From assembly GCA_046154645.1 (NCBI GenBank), contig JBJXDZ010000082.1, positions 44,234 through 108,233 on the forward strand: a DNA stretch of 64,000 bases, written 5' to 3'. The notes under the pieces were generated by a model, which did no database searches, was not told the origin of the DNA, and was given only the letters and a program-made list of their open reading frames with translations. Position 1 is the stretch's first letter, and each line of letters starts with the position of its first letter. Shown here piece after piece: positions 44,049 through 53,026 of the stretch. A program made the translations under genes and the position numbers. The stretch is from Ga0077555 sp046154645 (GTDB taxonomy: Bacteria; Pseudomonadota; Alphaproteobacteria; Rhizobiales; Hyphomicrobiaceae).

Positions 44049-44411
44049 TCAACGGGTGAACGTCGCGTCGATCTTGTTCCCGATGTAGCCTTCGAAGCCA
44101 CCCGCGATGGCACGGAAGCGGAAGCATTTCGTGCCGGCCATACGCAAGTTGAGGCAGACGGCGTCGGCCTTCTGCTCCCAGCTTATCGACATTGTGATGG
44201 GCCCTTCGAAGATGCCGGTGCCATCCCTGTTAAAGGTGAATTTGGCGCGCCGGCCTTCCGCCGTAAGCCCGTTCCAAGGGCGACCGTCCATCATGGCTTT
44301 GACCGCTTGACTTGCGGGTAGGAAATCAGGCGCCTGCGCATGTGCCGGAGGTGAGGTCAAGGCGTTCGACGCGAGAACGACCAAGGGTAGAGCGCTGAGG
44401 CGACGTTGCAT
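44049..44411 (-). CDS. Small exported protein of the exporter operon
   Basis: A 120-residue protein from ATG 44411 (AGGAG 6 bases upstream), with a signal peptide ending near AHAQA. The mature part includes DGRPWNGLTAEGRRAKFTF, ISWEQKADAVCLNLR and TKCFRF; two cysteines could form a disulfide. The family is unknown to me. It starts 41 bases after the ABC ATPase stop, so it is very likely co-transcribed. Confidence 0.75.
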   Translation of the reverse strand: MQRRLSALPLVVLASNALTSPPAHAQAPDFLPASQAVKAMMDGRPWNGLTAEGRRAKFTFNRDGTGIFEGPITMSISWEQKADAVCLNLRMAGTKCFRFRAIAGGFEGYIGNKIDATFTR

Positions 44412-44452
44412 GAGAAGCTCCTGTGTTAAAGTGTTGGTTGCGTTGAGATGGA

Positions 44453-45193
44453 TCATCCGCCACCTTTCGACGTGCGGATGATGCGGCCGTCCTCCATCTC
44501 GACGATACGGTCGGCGATATCGAGGATGCGGTTGTCGTGCGTGACCATGAGGATGGCGCTGCCCTGCTTCTTGGCGAGGTCCTGCAAGAGGTCGACGATC
44601 TGGCGGCCGGTTGACTTGTCGAGCGCCGCCGTCGGCTCGTCGGCGAGGATCAGCGGTGGGCGAGAGACGAGGGCGCGCGCGATGGCAACGCGCTGTTTCT
44701 GCCCTCCGGAGAGTTTGGCCGGATAACGATCCTCGAAGCCCTTGAGGCCGACGCTGACGAGAACCGCCTCGCAGCGGGCGCGCCAATCGGTCATCGCGTC
44801 AGCCCCGTGCACCTCGAGCCCCATGCGCACGTTCTCGATCGCCGTTAGACTCTCATGCAGATTGTGCGCCTGATAGATGAAACCGATCTGGCGGCGCACC
44901 GAGATCATCATCGCCTCGTCGGCATCTCGAAGATCGATGCCGAGCGTCTGCACAGATCCCGACTGCATGGAGCGCAGCGCACCGACCAGCGTCAGCACCG
45001 TGGTCTTGCCGCAGCCAGACGGCCCCATCAGCAACACGATTTCGCCGCGCGAGACGTCGAGATCGAAATCGAACAGCACCTGTCTGGCGGTTTCGCCGCT
45101 GCCGAAGACGTGGTTGAGCTTGCGCACGCGCACAGCCGGCGGGACGACGAGGACGCCAGTGGTGTGATCGCGGGTGAGTGTCACGACGGACAT
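44453..45193 (-). CDS. ABC transporter ATPase (DevA/MacB-like)
   Basis: A 246-residue ATPase with Walker A GPSGCGKTT, Q-loop YQAHNLHESL, signature LSGGQKQRVAIARAL and Walker B LILADEPTAAL. It groups with DevA/LolD-type ATPases that power tripartite exporters. ATG 45193 starts 8 bases after the permease stop. Confidence 0.95.
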   Translation of the reverse strand: MSVVTLTRDHTTGVLVVPPAVRVRKLNHVFGSGETARQVLFDFDLDVSRGEIVLLMGPSGCGKTTVLTLVGALRSMQSGSVQTLGIDLRDADEAMMISVRRQIGFIYQAHNLHESLTAIENVRMGLEVHGADAMTDWRARCEAVLVSVGLKGFEDRYPAKLSGGQKQRVAIARALVSRPPLILADEPTAALDKSTGRQIVDLLQDLAKKQGSAILMVTHDNRILDIADRIVEMEDGRIIRTSKGGG

Positions 45194-45201
45194 GCCCCAC
45201 C

Positions 45202-46383
45202 TCAAAACACGTCGGCGGGATCGGCCGCCCTCAGGCGGCGCGTCGCGACCGCACCGGAGAGCGCGCACATGACGAACGTCAGGCCGAGCACCAGCAGCGC
45301 TCGGCTCAACGGCATATCCATGGCGAGATCGGTGCCGGCAGACAGGATCGCATAGAGACCTATGGTCAGGAGCAGCCCCGGCAGAAACCCGAATGCTGCC
45401 AGCAGAAAGGCCTCCTCGAACACGACGCCGAGCAGATAGCCGTGGCTGTAGCCCATGGCCTTGAACGTTGCATACTCCGAAAGGTGATCGTTCACATCAG
45501 CCGAAAGGATCTGATAGACGATGGCAAAGCCGATAATCATGGCGATCACGACACCAAACGTGAAGATGAAGCCTATTGGCGTGTGCTTGCGCATGAAGCC
45601 CTTGATGTATTCGGCGTAACCTTCAAGCGTGCTGACCTGCATGTCGGAACTGCCGATCTGCTCGCGGATCCGCGCGGCGACGGCCTCGATGTCCGCGCCA
45701 GGCTCGACTTGCAACAGGATCATGCTGACGGCGCTCGCGGAGTTGCGCGGAAACAGGCGCAGATACGTTTGATCGCTCATGATCAAGGTGCCGTCGTTCT
45801 GGAACGACGCGCCGAGCGAGAAGAGACCCGTCATGGTCACGGTGCGGCCGGCAAGTTCAGGGCGCGGCTGCTCGCCCCTCATGAGCGCGTCGACCATCGG
45901 TTTCAGTGTGACGCGTGTCAGCCGGTCGAGCAGCGCCGTGTCGGCCGTTCGAATCAACGGCATCTGCGCATAGATCTCGCGCGGCACGAAGGTGTCGAAA
46001 TCCGGATCGACGCCGTAGACCAGGACGTTGGCCTGCAACTTGCCGGTCTCATTGCGGATTCCGATATTGCCGAGTTGGACGGCGGCCCCGGATTTCACAC
46101 CATCGACGCCAAGGGCTTGATAGAGGCGGCGGCGCGGCAACGTCCCCGCATCGCCGATGGAGCGGGCAAGGGGGCTCATCAGCAGGATATCGGCCTTGAA
46201 CATGCGCGCGGGCTTAGCGGAGCTTTCGAACAGCGCGCCCATGACGCCGAGCTGCATGAACATGAGCGCGTTGGCGAAGGCAACGCCGGCCAAGGCGACG
46301 GCGAGACGCATCGGATTGTGGCGCAGTTGGCGCCAGCCGAGCGGCGTGCGGGTGGCGAGACGTTGTAGGATTGCGACCCTCAT
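45202..46383 (-). CDS. ABC exporter permease (DevC-like)
   Basis: A 393-residue MacB/FtsX-type permease. One membrane helix lies near residues 27-50 (LAVALAGVAFANALMFMQLG), a large periplasmic domain follows, and three C-terminal helices include GFIFTFGVVIAMIIGFAIVY and LALL-type stretches. DevC proteins pair with DevA and DevB to export lipids or small molecules. It overlaps devB-like by ATGA. Confidence 0.93.
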   Translation of the reverse strand: MRVAILQRLATRTPLGWRQLRHNPMRLAVALAGVAFANALMFMQLGVMGALFESSAKPARMFKADILLMSPLARSIGDAGTLPRRRLYQALGVDGVKSGAAVQLGNIGIRNETGKLQANVLVYGVDPDFDTFVPREIYAQMPLIRTADTALLDRLTRVTLKPMVDALMRGEQPRPELAGRTVTMTGLFSLGASFQNDGTLIMSDQTYLRLFPRNSASAVSMILLQVEPGADIEAVAARIREQIGSSDMQVSTLEGYAEYIKGFMRKHTPIGFIFTFGVVIAMIIGFAIVYQILSADVNDHLSEYATFKAMGYSHGYLLGVVFEEAFLLAAFGFLPGLLLTIGLYAILSAGTDLAMDMPLSRALLVLGLTFVMCALSGAVATRRLRAADPADVF

Positions 46384-47537
46384 GGCGCGAACACCGCCCG
46401 CACCTGCAGACGCGATAGGTTGGCGATGGCGCGGCTCGTCTCAGCATCAAACGTGACGAACACTTCAACGACGCGGGCATCGGTGGCGGTGGCCGGATCA
46501 TTGTTGATGACGCTCTGGCGTTTGACGGCGACGCCAATGCGCGACACTGTTCCGGTAACGGGTGCCGTCAGCGCCTCGGCCTTCGCCGTTACGCGCTGAC
46601 CGACGCGGACGCGCGCGACGTCGGACTGGTAAACCTCGATCACCGCTTGCATGACGTCCGTCGCGCCCATCTCCAACAAACCGTCGGAGCTGAACCGTTC
46701 GCCGGCGCGGGTCTTGATGGCGAGAATGCGGCCCTGCATCGGCGCGCGAATGGTTGCCTGTTCCAGGCTGGCCCGCGTTACGCGCACATCGGCTTCGGCG
46801 GACGCAACCTCTTGCTCGGTGACGGCGATATCGATCTGCGATGCAACGCCTTCAGCGGGACCGAGCTTCGACAACGTTTCGATGCGACCGAGCCCTGCCT
46901 CCATCTCGCGCACGGTGGCTTGTGCGGTCAGCAACTCACGGCGCTTCTTCTCGACGTTGGCTGTCGTGGTCACGCCGCGCTCGAACAGGGTCTGCTGTCG
47001 ATCGTACTCGGCCTTGACCGCATCGAGTTCTGCGCGCGCACGCTCAAGGGCTGAACGACGCGACGTGAGGTTGGATGCAATGTCGACCTTCTGGCGCTCC
47101 AGGGTCAGGCGCTTCAACCACAGAATGGCTTCGGACGCCTTGAGCTGGGCGGAGAGCTTGTCGAAGGTGTCGAGCACGGCGAGCACATGGCCCGCCTCGA
47201 CCGCCTCGCCTTCCTGGACCTTGAGGGCTGCGACTCGCAGGGCATCCGCCGCCCCGGGCGCGCCGACCTTGATGAGGGAGCTTGCCGGTTCCAGATAGCC
47301 GAGACCCACAACCGCAGGCGGACGCACGGGCGGCACCGCATTCGGCGGCGGGGGCGACATGAAGTGGGGCGCGAGCACCCAGATCGAAGCCAGCCCCGCA
47401 ATGGCGGTCAAGCCGAAGGCAGGCCCGATCCAGCGCCGCCGCTTCGGCGCCGCTTTGCGGGCGCTCTCGGGGTAGGGCGTCGTATCGAGCGCCTGGGCAG
47501 GCCGCTCGACGACAGTCGGTTTGATGGCAGTGCTCAT
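46380..47537 (-). CDS. Periplasmic adaptor (HlyD/DevB-like)
   Basis: A 385-residue membrane-fusion protein. One N-terminal membrane helix (about 38-58), a biotinyl-lipoyl hairpin split by a long coiled coil (RSALERARAELDAVKAEYD, VEKKRRELLTAQATVREME), and a beta-barrel domain (RAPMQGRILAIKTRAGER). It would link the permease to an outer-membrane TolC protein, which is not in the window. First gene of the operon. Confidence 0.93.
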   Translation of the reverse strand: MSTAIKPTVVERPAQALDTTPYPESARKAAPKRRRWIGPAFGLTAIAGLASIWVLAPHFMSPPPPNAVPPVRPPAVVGLGYLEPASSLIKVGAPGAADALRVAALKVQEGEAVEAGHVLAVLDTFDKLSAQLKASEAILWLKRLTLERQKVDIASNLTSRRSALERARAELDAVKAEYDRQQTLFERGVTTTANVEKKRRELLTAQATVREMEAGLGRIETLSKLGPAEGVASQIDIAVTEQEVASAEADVRVTRASLEQATIRAPMQGRILAIKTRAGERFSSDGLLEMGATDVMQAVIEVYQSDVARVRVGQRVTAKAEALTAPVTGTVSRIGVAVKRQSVINNDPATATDARVVEVFVTFDAETSRAIANLSRLQVRAVFAP

Positions 47538-47591
47538 GCCATCGAGATATCTGGAGATTCCGGCTGTGCGATAACCAGCTTACGTCATCGT

Positions 47592-47607
47592 GTTACAGCG
47601 CGTTACA
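47592..47607. promoter_or_regulatory. GTTACA direct repeats, candidate response-regulator site
   Basis: GTTACA occurs at 47592 and 47602, exactly 10 bases apart, the spacing bound by OmpR-family dimers. It lies between the exporter operon and the response-regulator gene. Confidence 0.55.
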
Positions 47608-47676
47608 GGCGGCAGCATCGACACAAGATCAAAAGCCACGTCGGTGTTGCCGCGTCGATGTCCCAACCCGGCCTTG

Positions 47677-47693
47677 TGTTACACCCTGTAACA
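47677..47693. promoter_or_regulatory. TGTTACA-N3-TGTAACA palindrome, candidate operator
   Basis: A perfect 7-base inverted repeat with CCC spacer, 46 bases before ATG 47739. It repeats the GTTACA core of the sites at 47592 and 47602, so the same regulator probably binds all three and coordinates both transcripts. Confidence 0.6.
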
Positions 47694-47738
47694 TGGCCGA
47701 CCTTGAGGATGTCCCGATCGAAGGCCATAACCACGGCT

Positions 47739-48470
47739 ATGAGCCGAACGCCGCACATCCTCATCGTCGATGACGATCCCAAGATCCGCTCGGGGCTGTC
47801 CAAGTTCTTGACCGAACAGGGCCTGCGCGTGACCATCGCCAGCGACGGTCGTGATATGCAAGTCAAGCTCTCGCACGCCAACATCGACCTCATCGTGCTC
47901 GACGTCATGATGCCCGGCGAAGATGGCCTCAGTCTCTGCCGCAAGCTGAGCAGCGACGGCGCGGTCCCCATCATTCTGCTGACGGCGGTGGCGGGCGAAA
48001 TAGATCGCGTCATCGGTCTAGAGCTGGGTGCCGAGGATTATGTCTGCAAGCCGTTCAATCCGCGCGAGCTGCTGGCGCGCATCCGCGTCGTGCTGCGGCG
48101 ACGGCCAAATGCGACAGTCGATGAAAAGCGGCCGATTGTGAAGTGCTATCGGTTTTCCGGTTGGATACTCGACGCACGGGCGCGCACCCTGACGTCGCCA
48201 TCGGGCGCCCACGTCGAGCTCACAACGGGCGAGTTCGATCTACTGCAAGCCTTCGTCGAGCATCCCAATGTTGTGCTCACGCGGGATCAACTGCTCGATC
48301 TCGCGCGCGGGCGGGCCAGCCTGTCGATCGACCGGGCCATCGACGTTCAGGTGATGCGCCTGCGCCGCAAGCTCGAAGCCGACCCACAGTCGCCGCTGCT
48401 GATCAAGACCGTGCGCAACAGCGGCTATATCTTCACGCCAGAGGTCAGAACCGACAATGCCGAGGCCTGA
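47739..48470 (+). CDS. OmpR-family response regulator
   Basis: A 243-residue regulator from ATG 47739 (MSRTPHILIVDDDPK; ATG 47709 is an alternative). The receiver has DDD at 11-13 and phosphoacceptor D55 in LIVLDVMMPG, with the lysine in VCKPFNPRE. The winged-helix domain has LTTGEFDLLQAFVEHPN and VQVMRLRRKLE. It is co-translated with the kinase and divergent from the exporter operon it likely controls. Confidence 0.95.
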   Translation: MSRTPHILIVDDDPKIRSGLSKFLTEQGLRVTIASDGRDMQVKLSHANIDLIVLDVMMPGEDGLSLCRKLSSDGAVPIILLTAVAGEIDRVIGLELGAEDYVCKPFNPRELLARIRVVLRRRPNATVDEKRPIVKCYRFSGWILDARARTLTSPSGAHVELTTGEFDLLQAFVEHPNVVLTRDQLLDLARGRASLSIDRAIDVQVMRLRRKLEADPQSPLLIKTVRNSGYIFTPEVRTDNAEA

Positions 48471-49908
48471 CAACGCACAATCGATCGGCGGCTGGTTGCG
48501 CCAACCGACCCTGAGCCGGCGGCTCGCAGCCGCGTTGCTGCTCTCGCTGGTCGCTATCCAGGCACAGGCGTTTCTCCAGATCGGCTACTTTTCGCGTCCG
48601 GAGTTGCGGTTGGTCGGCACGCGCTGGCTGGCCGAGGCGGCGGGGCATGCGGCGCGCGAGGCTTTTGCGCTGCCACCCAGCGCGCGCGAGGCATATCTTG
48701 CGGCTCGCGGCGAACGCTTGCGCGTGCGCATGCATTGGCGCCAAGGCACGGCTCCGACCGGAGCTGACGACGGCGGCTCGATGATCGCGGCGCGTTTGGC
48801 GGCGACGGTCAAAGACGTCCTGGGTGACGACCTCAGGGGCCTGCACATCCGAGCGGGAGGTATCCGCTTCCGGTTCCCGACAATCATGATGTTTGTGACC
48901 ATTGCATCTGATGACGTCGCGCAGCCACCGGATCGTCGGCCGGTTCTCGCAGGAGAGCCTGATGTTTTGATCCATGCCGGCATCAGGGTTTCGATTGAGG
49001 GGCGCGACGGCTCGTGGATCGATGTGGAGCCACCCGGATTGTCCGACTATTCATTCGGCTCCAGCCTGCCGCTGGCACCACTGCTGGTCGGCGGCCTTAT
49101 CATCGCCGCGGTCTCGACGTGGACAGCCCGCAGGATCATGGCGCCGCTCGACCGCCTTGTCGTCGCGGCCGAGCGGGTCGGAACGGCGCGCGAACCGGTG
49201 CGCGTGGAAACGGCCGGCCTGCAGGAATTCGCCAACGTCGCGCGGGCGTTCGAGGACATGCAGCACCGGTTGCTGCGCTTCGTCGAGGATCGGACACGCA
49301 TCCTGGCGGCGATCTCGCATGACCTGCGCTCGTCGCTGACACGTCTGACATTGGCGGCTGAACAGTGCAAGGGCGACGCCGAGCGGGCCGCTCTGGCGAC
49401 CGAGATCGCCGATATGCAGACGATGGTCGAGTCGACCTTGAGTTTTGCCAGCGGCGAGGCGCGTCTGGCGCCAACCAAGCCGACGGATATCGCCGCATTG
49501 CTGATCAGTCTGGTCGACGAGGCCGCCGATGCGGGCAAAGCGTGCACCTATCAAGGACCGGATCACATCGAGACGATGGGACATCCGGTCTCGTTGAAGC
49601 GCGCGTTCTGGAATGTGATCGACAATGCCTTGAAGTACGGCAAGGGGGCACGCGTTGCCCTGACGGTCGACGCGACGGCGGTTACAGTGCGCGTTGAAGA
49701 TGACGGCCCCGGTATTCCCGAGGCCGACCTCGACGCCGTGTTCGCACCCTTCCGACGGATCGATCCTGCGCGCGGGCATGAAACACCGGGTGTGGGTCTT
49801 GGACTGACCATCGCCCGTGACGTCATCCAAAGCCACGGCGGGTCGATCGTCCTCGCCAACCGGTGCTGCAGGGGATTGACCGTCACCATGACATTGCCGC
49901 TCCGCTGA
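48457..49908 (+). CDS. Membrane sensor histidine kinase
   Basis: A 483-residue kinase with two membrane helices (about 22-42 and 203-222) around a 160-residue periplasmic sensor domain, HAMP (RIMAPLDRLVVAAERVG), HisKA with phosphoacceptor H288 in AAISHDLRSSLTRL, and HATPase with N-box NVIDNALKYG, DDGPGIP and GVGLGLTI. The start lies inside the last codons of the regulator gene (14-base overlap). Confidence 0.95.
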   Translation: MPRPDNAQSIGGWLRQPTLSRRLAAALLLSLVAIQAQAFLQIGYFSRPELRLVGTRWLAEAAGHAAREAFALPPSAREAYLAARGERLRVRMHWRQGTAPTGADDGGSMIAARLAATVKDVLGDDLRGLHIRAGGIRFRFPTIMMFVTIASDDVAQPPDRRPVLAGEPDVLIHAGIRVSIEGRDGSWIDVEPPGLSDYSFGSSLPLAPLLVGGLIIAAVSTWTARRIMAPLDRLVVAAERVGTAREPVRVETAGLQEFANVARAFEDMQHRLLRFVEDRTRILAAISHDLRSSLTRLTLAAEQCKGDAERAALATEIADMQTMVESTLSFASGEARLAPTKPTDIAALLISLVDEAADAGKACTYQGPDHIETMGHPVSLKRAFWNVIDNALKYGKGARVALTVDATAVTVRVEDDGPGIPEADLDAVFAPFRRIDPARGHETPGVGLGLTIARDVIQSHGGSIVLANRCCRGLTVTMTLPLR

Positions 49909-50019
49909 TCGGGCGTGACGTGGCACCTTCTGCGATTTCCCCTGTGACGCTCGATACTGTCGGTCGACTCCAGCACATGCACCCTTGACTCCCACCGCAG
50001 CAATCCTTACGTCGGCAGC

Positions 50020-50078
50020 ATCTACCGTGGTGATTTGGCCGGCCGGCTTGCAGCCACGTTAAACAACTCGCTAAAAGG
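50020..50078 (+). ncRNA. SAM-II riboswitch (metA-type)
   Basis: The sequence has the SAM-II order: P1 arm CGTGG (50026-50030), loop TGATTTGGCC, a CCGGCTTGCA segment, P1 partner CCACG (50054-50058), then TTAAACAACTCGCTAAAAGGG-like 3' strand (split here for length: TTAAACAACT and CGCTAAAAGGG). It is placed before metX-metW, a usual SAM-II target in alphaproteobacteria. Binding of SAM would lower metX expression. Confidence 0.88.
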
Positions 50079-50090
50079 GCCGAGCGCGAG

Positions 50091-50143
50091 ACCCGGTGAA
50101 GGTCCAGCCCGGCAAGTTCAGCGGGTGGACCGGCCGGGTTTTT
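50091..50143 (+). terminator. Riboswitch-linked intrinsic terminator
   Basis: ACCCGG (50091-50096) and GGTCCA (50101-50106) pair with TGGACC (50126-50131) and CCGGGT (50134-50139), forming a long stem followed by TTTTT. It begins 13 bases after the aptamer, so SAM-dependent transcription attenuation is a plausible output. Confidence 0.75.
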
Positions 50144-50259
50144 CTGTTCTTGCCGCCGTCGAGAGGCGGAGATGCAGGGAGGCGCCGTTGACCAATCCGA
50201 CTGTGCAGACTTCGCCGATCAGCGGCATATCGCGGGCGTCCACCGACAAGGACGTGGTG

Positions 50260-51453
50260 ATGGAGACGTCGCTCGAGCGTCCGCTGGCCCGTTCGAAGGA
50301 GATCGACCACCCCTCGAGCCCCGTTGTGCGTTTCCCCGAGAGCGAGCCCCTGCAGCTCGATTGCGGCGAGGCCTTGGGCCCGTTCCAGATCGCCTATAAC
50401 ACCTACGGCACGCTCAACGCCGACAAGTCGAACGCCATCCTGGTCTGCCACGCGCTGACCGGCGACCAGCACGTTGCGAATCGCCACCCGATCACCAACC
50501 GGCCGGGCTGGTGGGAGATCATGATCGGACCCGGACGGCCAATCGACACCAATCGCTTCTTTGTCATCTGCCCGAACATCCTCGGCGGCTGCATGGGCTC
50601 CACGGGTCCCGCCTCCATCAATCCGAAAACCGGCAAGCCTTACGGCCTCGATTTTCCCGTCATCACCATCCGCGACATGGTGTCTGCGCAGGCGCGCCTG
50701 ATCGACCATCTCGGCATCAAGCAGCTGTTCTCCGTCGTCGGCGGCTCCATGGGGGGCATGCAGGTGCTGGAATGGGCCGCCAATCACACCGAGCGCGTCT
50801 ACACGGCTATACCTATCGCCACCGCCGCTTGGCATTCATCGCAGAACATCGCCTTCCACGAGGTCGGCCGGCAAGCCGTGATGGCCGATCCCGATTGGCT
50901 GCAGGGCCGCTATACCGACGCTGATCAGGTGCCCCGGCGTGGTCTCGCCGTCGCCCGGATGGCGGCCCACATCACGTACCTCTCCGAGGAGGCCTTGCAT
51001 CGCAAGTTCGGCCGCAACCTGCAGGATCGCGAGCAGAAAACGTTCTCGTTCAACGCCGACTTCCAGGTCGAGAGCTATCTGCGCCATCAAGGTTCGTCGT
51101 TCGTCGACCGCTTCGACGCCAATAGCTACCTCTACATCACGCGTGCCATGGACTACTTCGACCTCGCTGCCGAGCATGGCGACGTGCTCGCCAACGCATT
51201 CCGGGACACCAAGACCCGCTTCTGCATCGTCTCGTTCACTTCGGACTGGCTCTATCCGACGCGGGAATCCAAGGAGATCATCCAGGCCTTGAATGCCGTC
51301 GCCGCCAACGTCTCCTTTGTCGAAGTGGAAAGCGACAAGGGTCACGACGCCTTCCTGCTCGATGAGCCCGTGCTGTTCGCCACCGTTACCGGCTTCATCA
51401 ATGCGGCGGCCCGCAAACGCGGCCTGTCCGCGCCGACCAAGGGAGCCGCCTGA
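50260..51453 (+). CDS. metX: Homoserine O-acetyltransferase
   Basis: About 397 residues from ATG 50260 (AAGGA 7 bases upstream); the conserved start around residue 30 (LQLDCGEALGPFQIAYNTYG) supports it. It is an alpha/beta hydrolase: the nucleophile serine lies in VVGGSMGGMQVLEW, with HALTGDQHVANRH and DKGHDAFLLD giving other active-site parts. It acetylates (or succinylates) homoserine for methionine synthesis. The TGA overlaps the metW ATG as TGATG. Confidence 0.95.
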   Translation: METSLERPLARSKEIDHPSSPVVRFPESEPLQLDCGEALGPFQIAYNTYGTLNADKSNAILVCHALTGDQHVANRHPITNRPGWWEIMIGPGRPIDTNRFFVICPNILGGCMGSTGPASINPKTGKPYGLDFPVITIRDMVSAQARLIDHLGIKQLFSVVGGSMGGMQVLEWAANHTERVYTAIPIATAAWHSSQNIAFHEVGRQAVMADPDWLQGRYTDADQVPRRGLAVARMAAHITYLSEEALHRKFGRNLQDREQKTFSFNADFQVESYLRHQGSSFVDRFDANSYLYITRAMDYFDLAAEHGDVLANAFRDTKTRFCIVSFTSDWLYPTRESKEIIQALNAVAANVSFVEVESDKGHDAFLLDEPVLFATVTGFINAAARKRGLSAPTKGAA

Positions 51454-52097
51454 TGCTCTGGCGCATGGAAACGCCGCGCACCACCCGCGTCGATCACCTG
51501 CTCATCGCCGAGATGGTGGCGCCCGGCGCCCGCGTGCTCGATGTCGGTTGCGGCGACGGCGCGCTTCTGCAGCTGCTCGCCGACACCAAGGACGTCGACG
51601 GTCGCGGCATCGAGGTTAGTCGCGAACGCGTCAATGCCTGTGTGGCGCGTGGCCTTTCGGTCATCCAGGGGGACGCGGACAAGGACCTCGCCGACTATCC
51701 CGATGGGGCCTTCGACTACGCCATTCTCTCGCTCACCATCCAGGCGACGTCGCGCCCGAAGCAGGTGCTCGAGCACCTCTTGCGCATCGGCCGCCGCGCC
51801 ATTGTTTCATTTCCGAATTTTGGCCACTGGCAGGTGCGCACACGCCTGCTGACCACGGGCCGCATGCCGGTCACTGAGAACCTGCGTGAGCCCTGGTATG
51901 AGACGCCGAACGCACATCTGTGCACCATCAAGGACTTCGCGGATCTGTGCCGCATGGTCGATGCCAAGGTCGAGCGGGCCGCCGCCTTCAACCTCTCCGG
52001 CCAGCAGCTCGGCACCTGGATCCGCTTGCCGCTGACCGTCCACAATCTGCTCGGCGAGAAGGCCGTCTTCCTGCTGGCGCCCAAATCACCCGTCTGA
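51453..52097 (+). CDS. metW: MetW, methionine biosynthesis partner of MetX
   Basis: A 214-residue methyltransferase-like protein starting at ATG 51453 (internal ATG 51465 also possible). It has VLDVGCGDGALLQLLAD, DLADYPDGAFDYAILSLTIQ and PNFGHWQVRTRLLTTGRMPV, typical of MetW. MetW binds MetX and is needed for its acyltransferase activity in several proteobacteria. Controlled by the same SAM-II leader. Confidence 0.95.
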   Translation: MLWRMETPRTTRVDHLLIAEMVAPGARVLDVGCGDGALLQLLADTKDVDGRGIEVSRERVNACVARGLSVIQGDADKDLADYPDGAFDYAILSLTIQATSRPKQVLEHLLRIGRRAIVSFPNFGHWQVRTRLLTTGRMPVTENLREPWYETPNAHLCTIKDFADLCRMVDAKVERAAAFNLSGQQLGTWIRLPLTVHNLLGEKAVFLLAPKSPV

Positions 52098-52838
52098 CGC
52101 ATCGTCCCGGCTTGAGCCGGCGAGGCCACGGCTCGGCACCAGCTGCGGCAGGGCCTTAGCCGGCACCCCTCGTCCCCCGATCGGCGATAACAGTTCTTTC
52201 TGCGCCTCGACGATGATCACACCGGCGAAGGCCGGTGACATGCGATTGCCGAGCTTTTCGAGGCTCATCGCCGAGCGCAGCACGATGCGCCGGTCGAAGG
52301 GGGGCATGTGCAGCGCCGCGCTCCAGTCGATCGGCGTGAACAAGGCATCCTTGAGCAAGCGCTCGAGCTGGGTCGCGTTGTAGGGCTGTCCATGCCCGAA
52401 CGGCGTCGTGTCGAGCCGCGCCCACACCCCGCGCCGATTGGGCACGATCAGCAGCAACCGCCCTTCCGGTTTGAGCACGCGCCACATCTCGCGCAACTGC
52501 CCCCGCACGTTGTCCGCCGCCTCGATGGCGTGAATGGCCAGCAGGTGGTCGACCGAATTGTCTGGCAACGGTAGGCTATCGTCCTCGACCACGACGGTGT
52601 GGACGGCCCCACTCGACGGCCACACCAGCGCGCCTTGCGTTGTCGGCATGAAGGCGCCGAGCCGGGCCGCCTCACCGCGAAATGATCCCAGATACGGCGT
52701 CGCAAAACCGAGCCCGATCAATGTGGCGCCAGGCACGCGCCGCCACCGCGCCCGGATTCGGTGCGCCAGGATGCGCCGCACCATGCCGCCCAGCGGGCGG
52801 CTATAGAATTCCATCAGCTCCGTAACGTCTGGTCGCAT
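52086..52838 (-). CDS. Class I SAM-dependent methyltransferase
   Basis: A 250-residue protein from ATG 52838 (MRPDVTELMEFYSRPLG). It has GATLIGLGFATPYLG (SAM loop), DNSVDHLLAIHAIEAADN and RVLKPEGRLLLIVPNRRGVWAR. The substrate is unknown. Convergent with metW, the last 12 bases overlapping. Confidence 0.85.
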   Translation of the reverse strand: MRPDVTELMEFYSRPLGGMVRRILAHRIRARWRRVPGATLIGLGFATPYLGSFRGEAARLGAFMPTTQGALVWPSSGAVHTVVVEDDSLPLPDNSVDHLLAIHAIEAADNVRGQLREMWRVLKPEGRLLLIVPNRRGVWARLDTTPFGHGQPYNATQLERLLKDALFTPIDWSAALHMPPFDRRIVLRSAMSLEKLGNRMSPAFAGVIIVEAQKELLSPIGGRGVPAKALPQLVPSRGLAGSSRDDASDG

Positions 52839-53026
52839 GGCATCCCGATGCACAGCGTCGGTGGGCGCAGGTGTCCAACCAATTATGACACAGACCGGAT
52901 CGCGGCGCGAATGGCCGCGGCGTGAAGTCGACGCAACGTACCCAAACGGCAACGGACCCGACCCCGGCGATTCTGCCGCAGGTCCGGCCCGTTTCGACTC
53001 ACATCAGTCGGAGCGCCGCACGAGGC

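Larger units (their letters stand above)
49909..50259. other. metX leader region
   Basis: 351 bases between the kinase and metX. It contains the SAM-II aptamer (50020-50078), a T-tailed terminator hairpin (50091-50143) and a purine-rich stretch with GGGAGG at 50177-50182. A TTG at 50188 in frame with metX follows that site and could be an alternative start. Confidence 0.6.
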
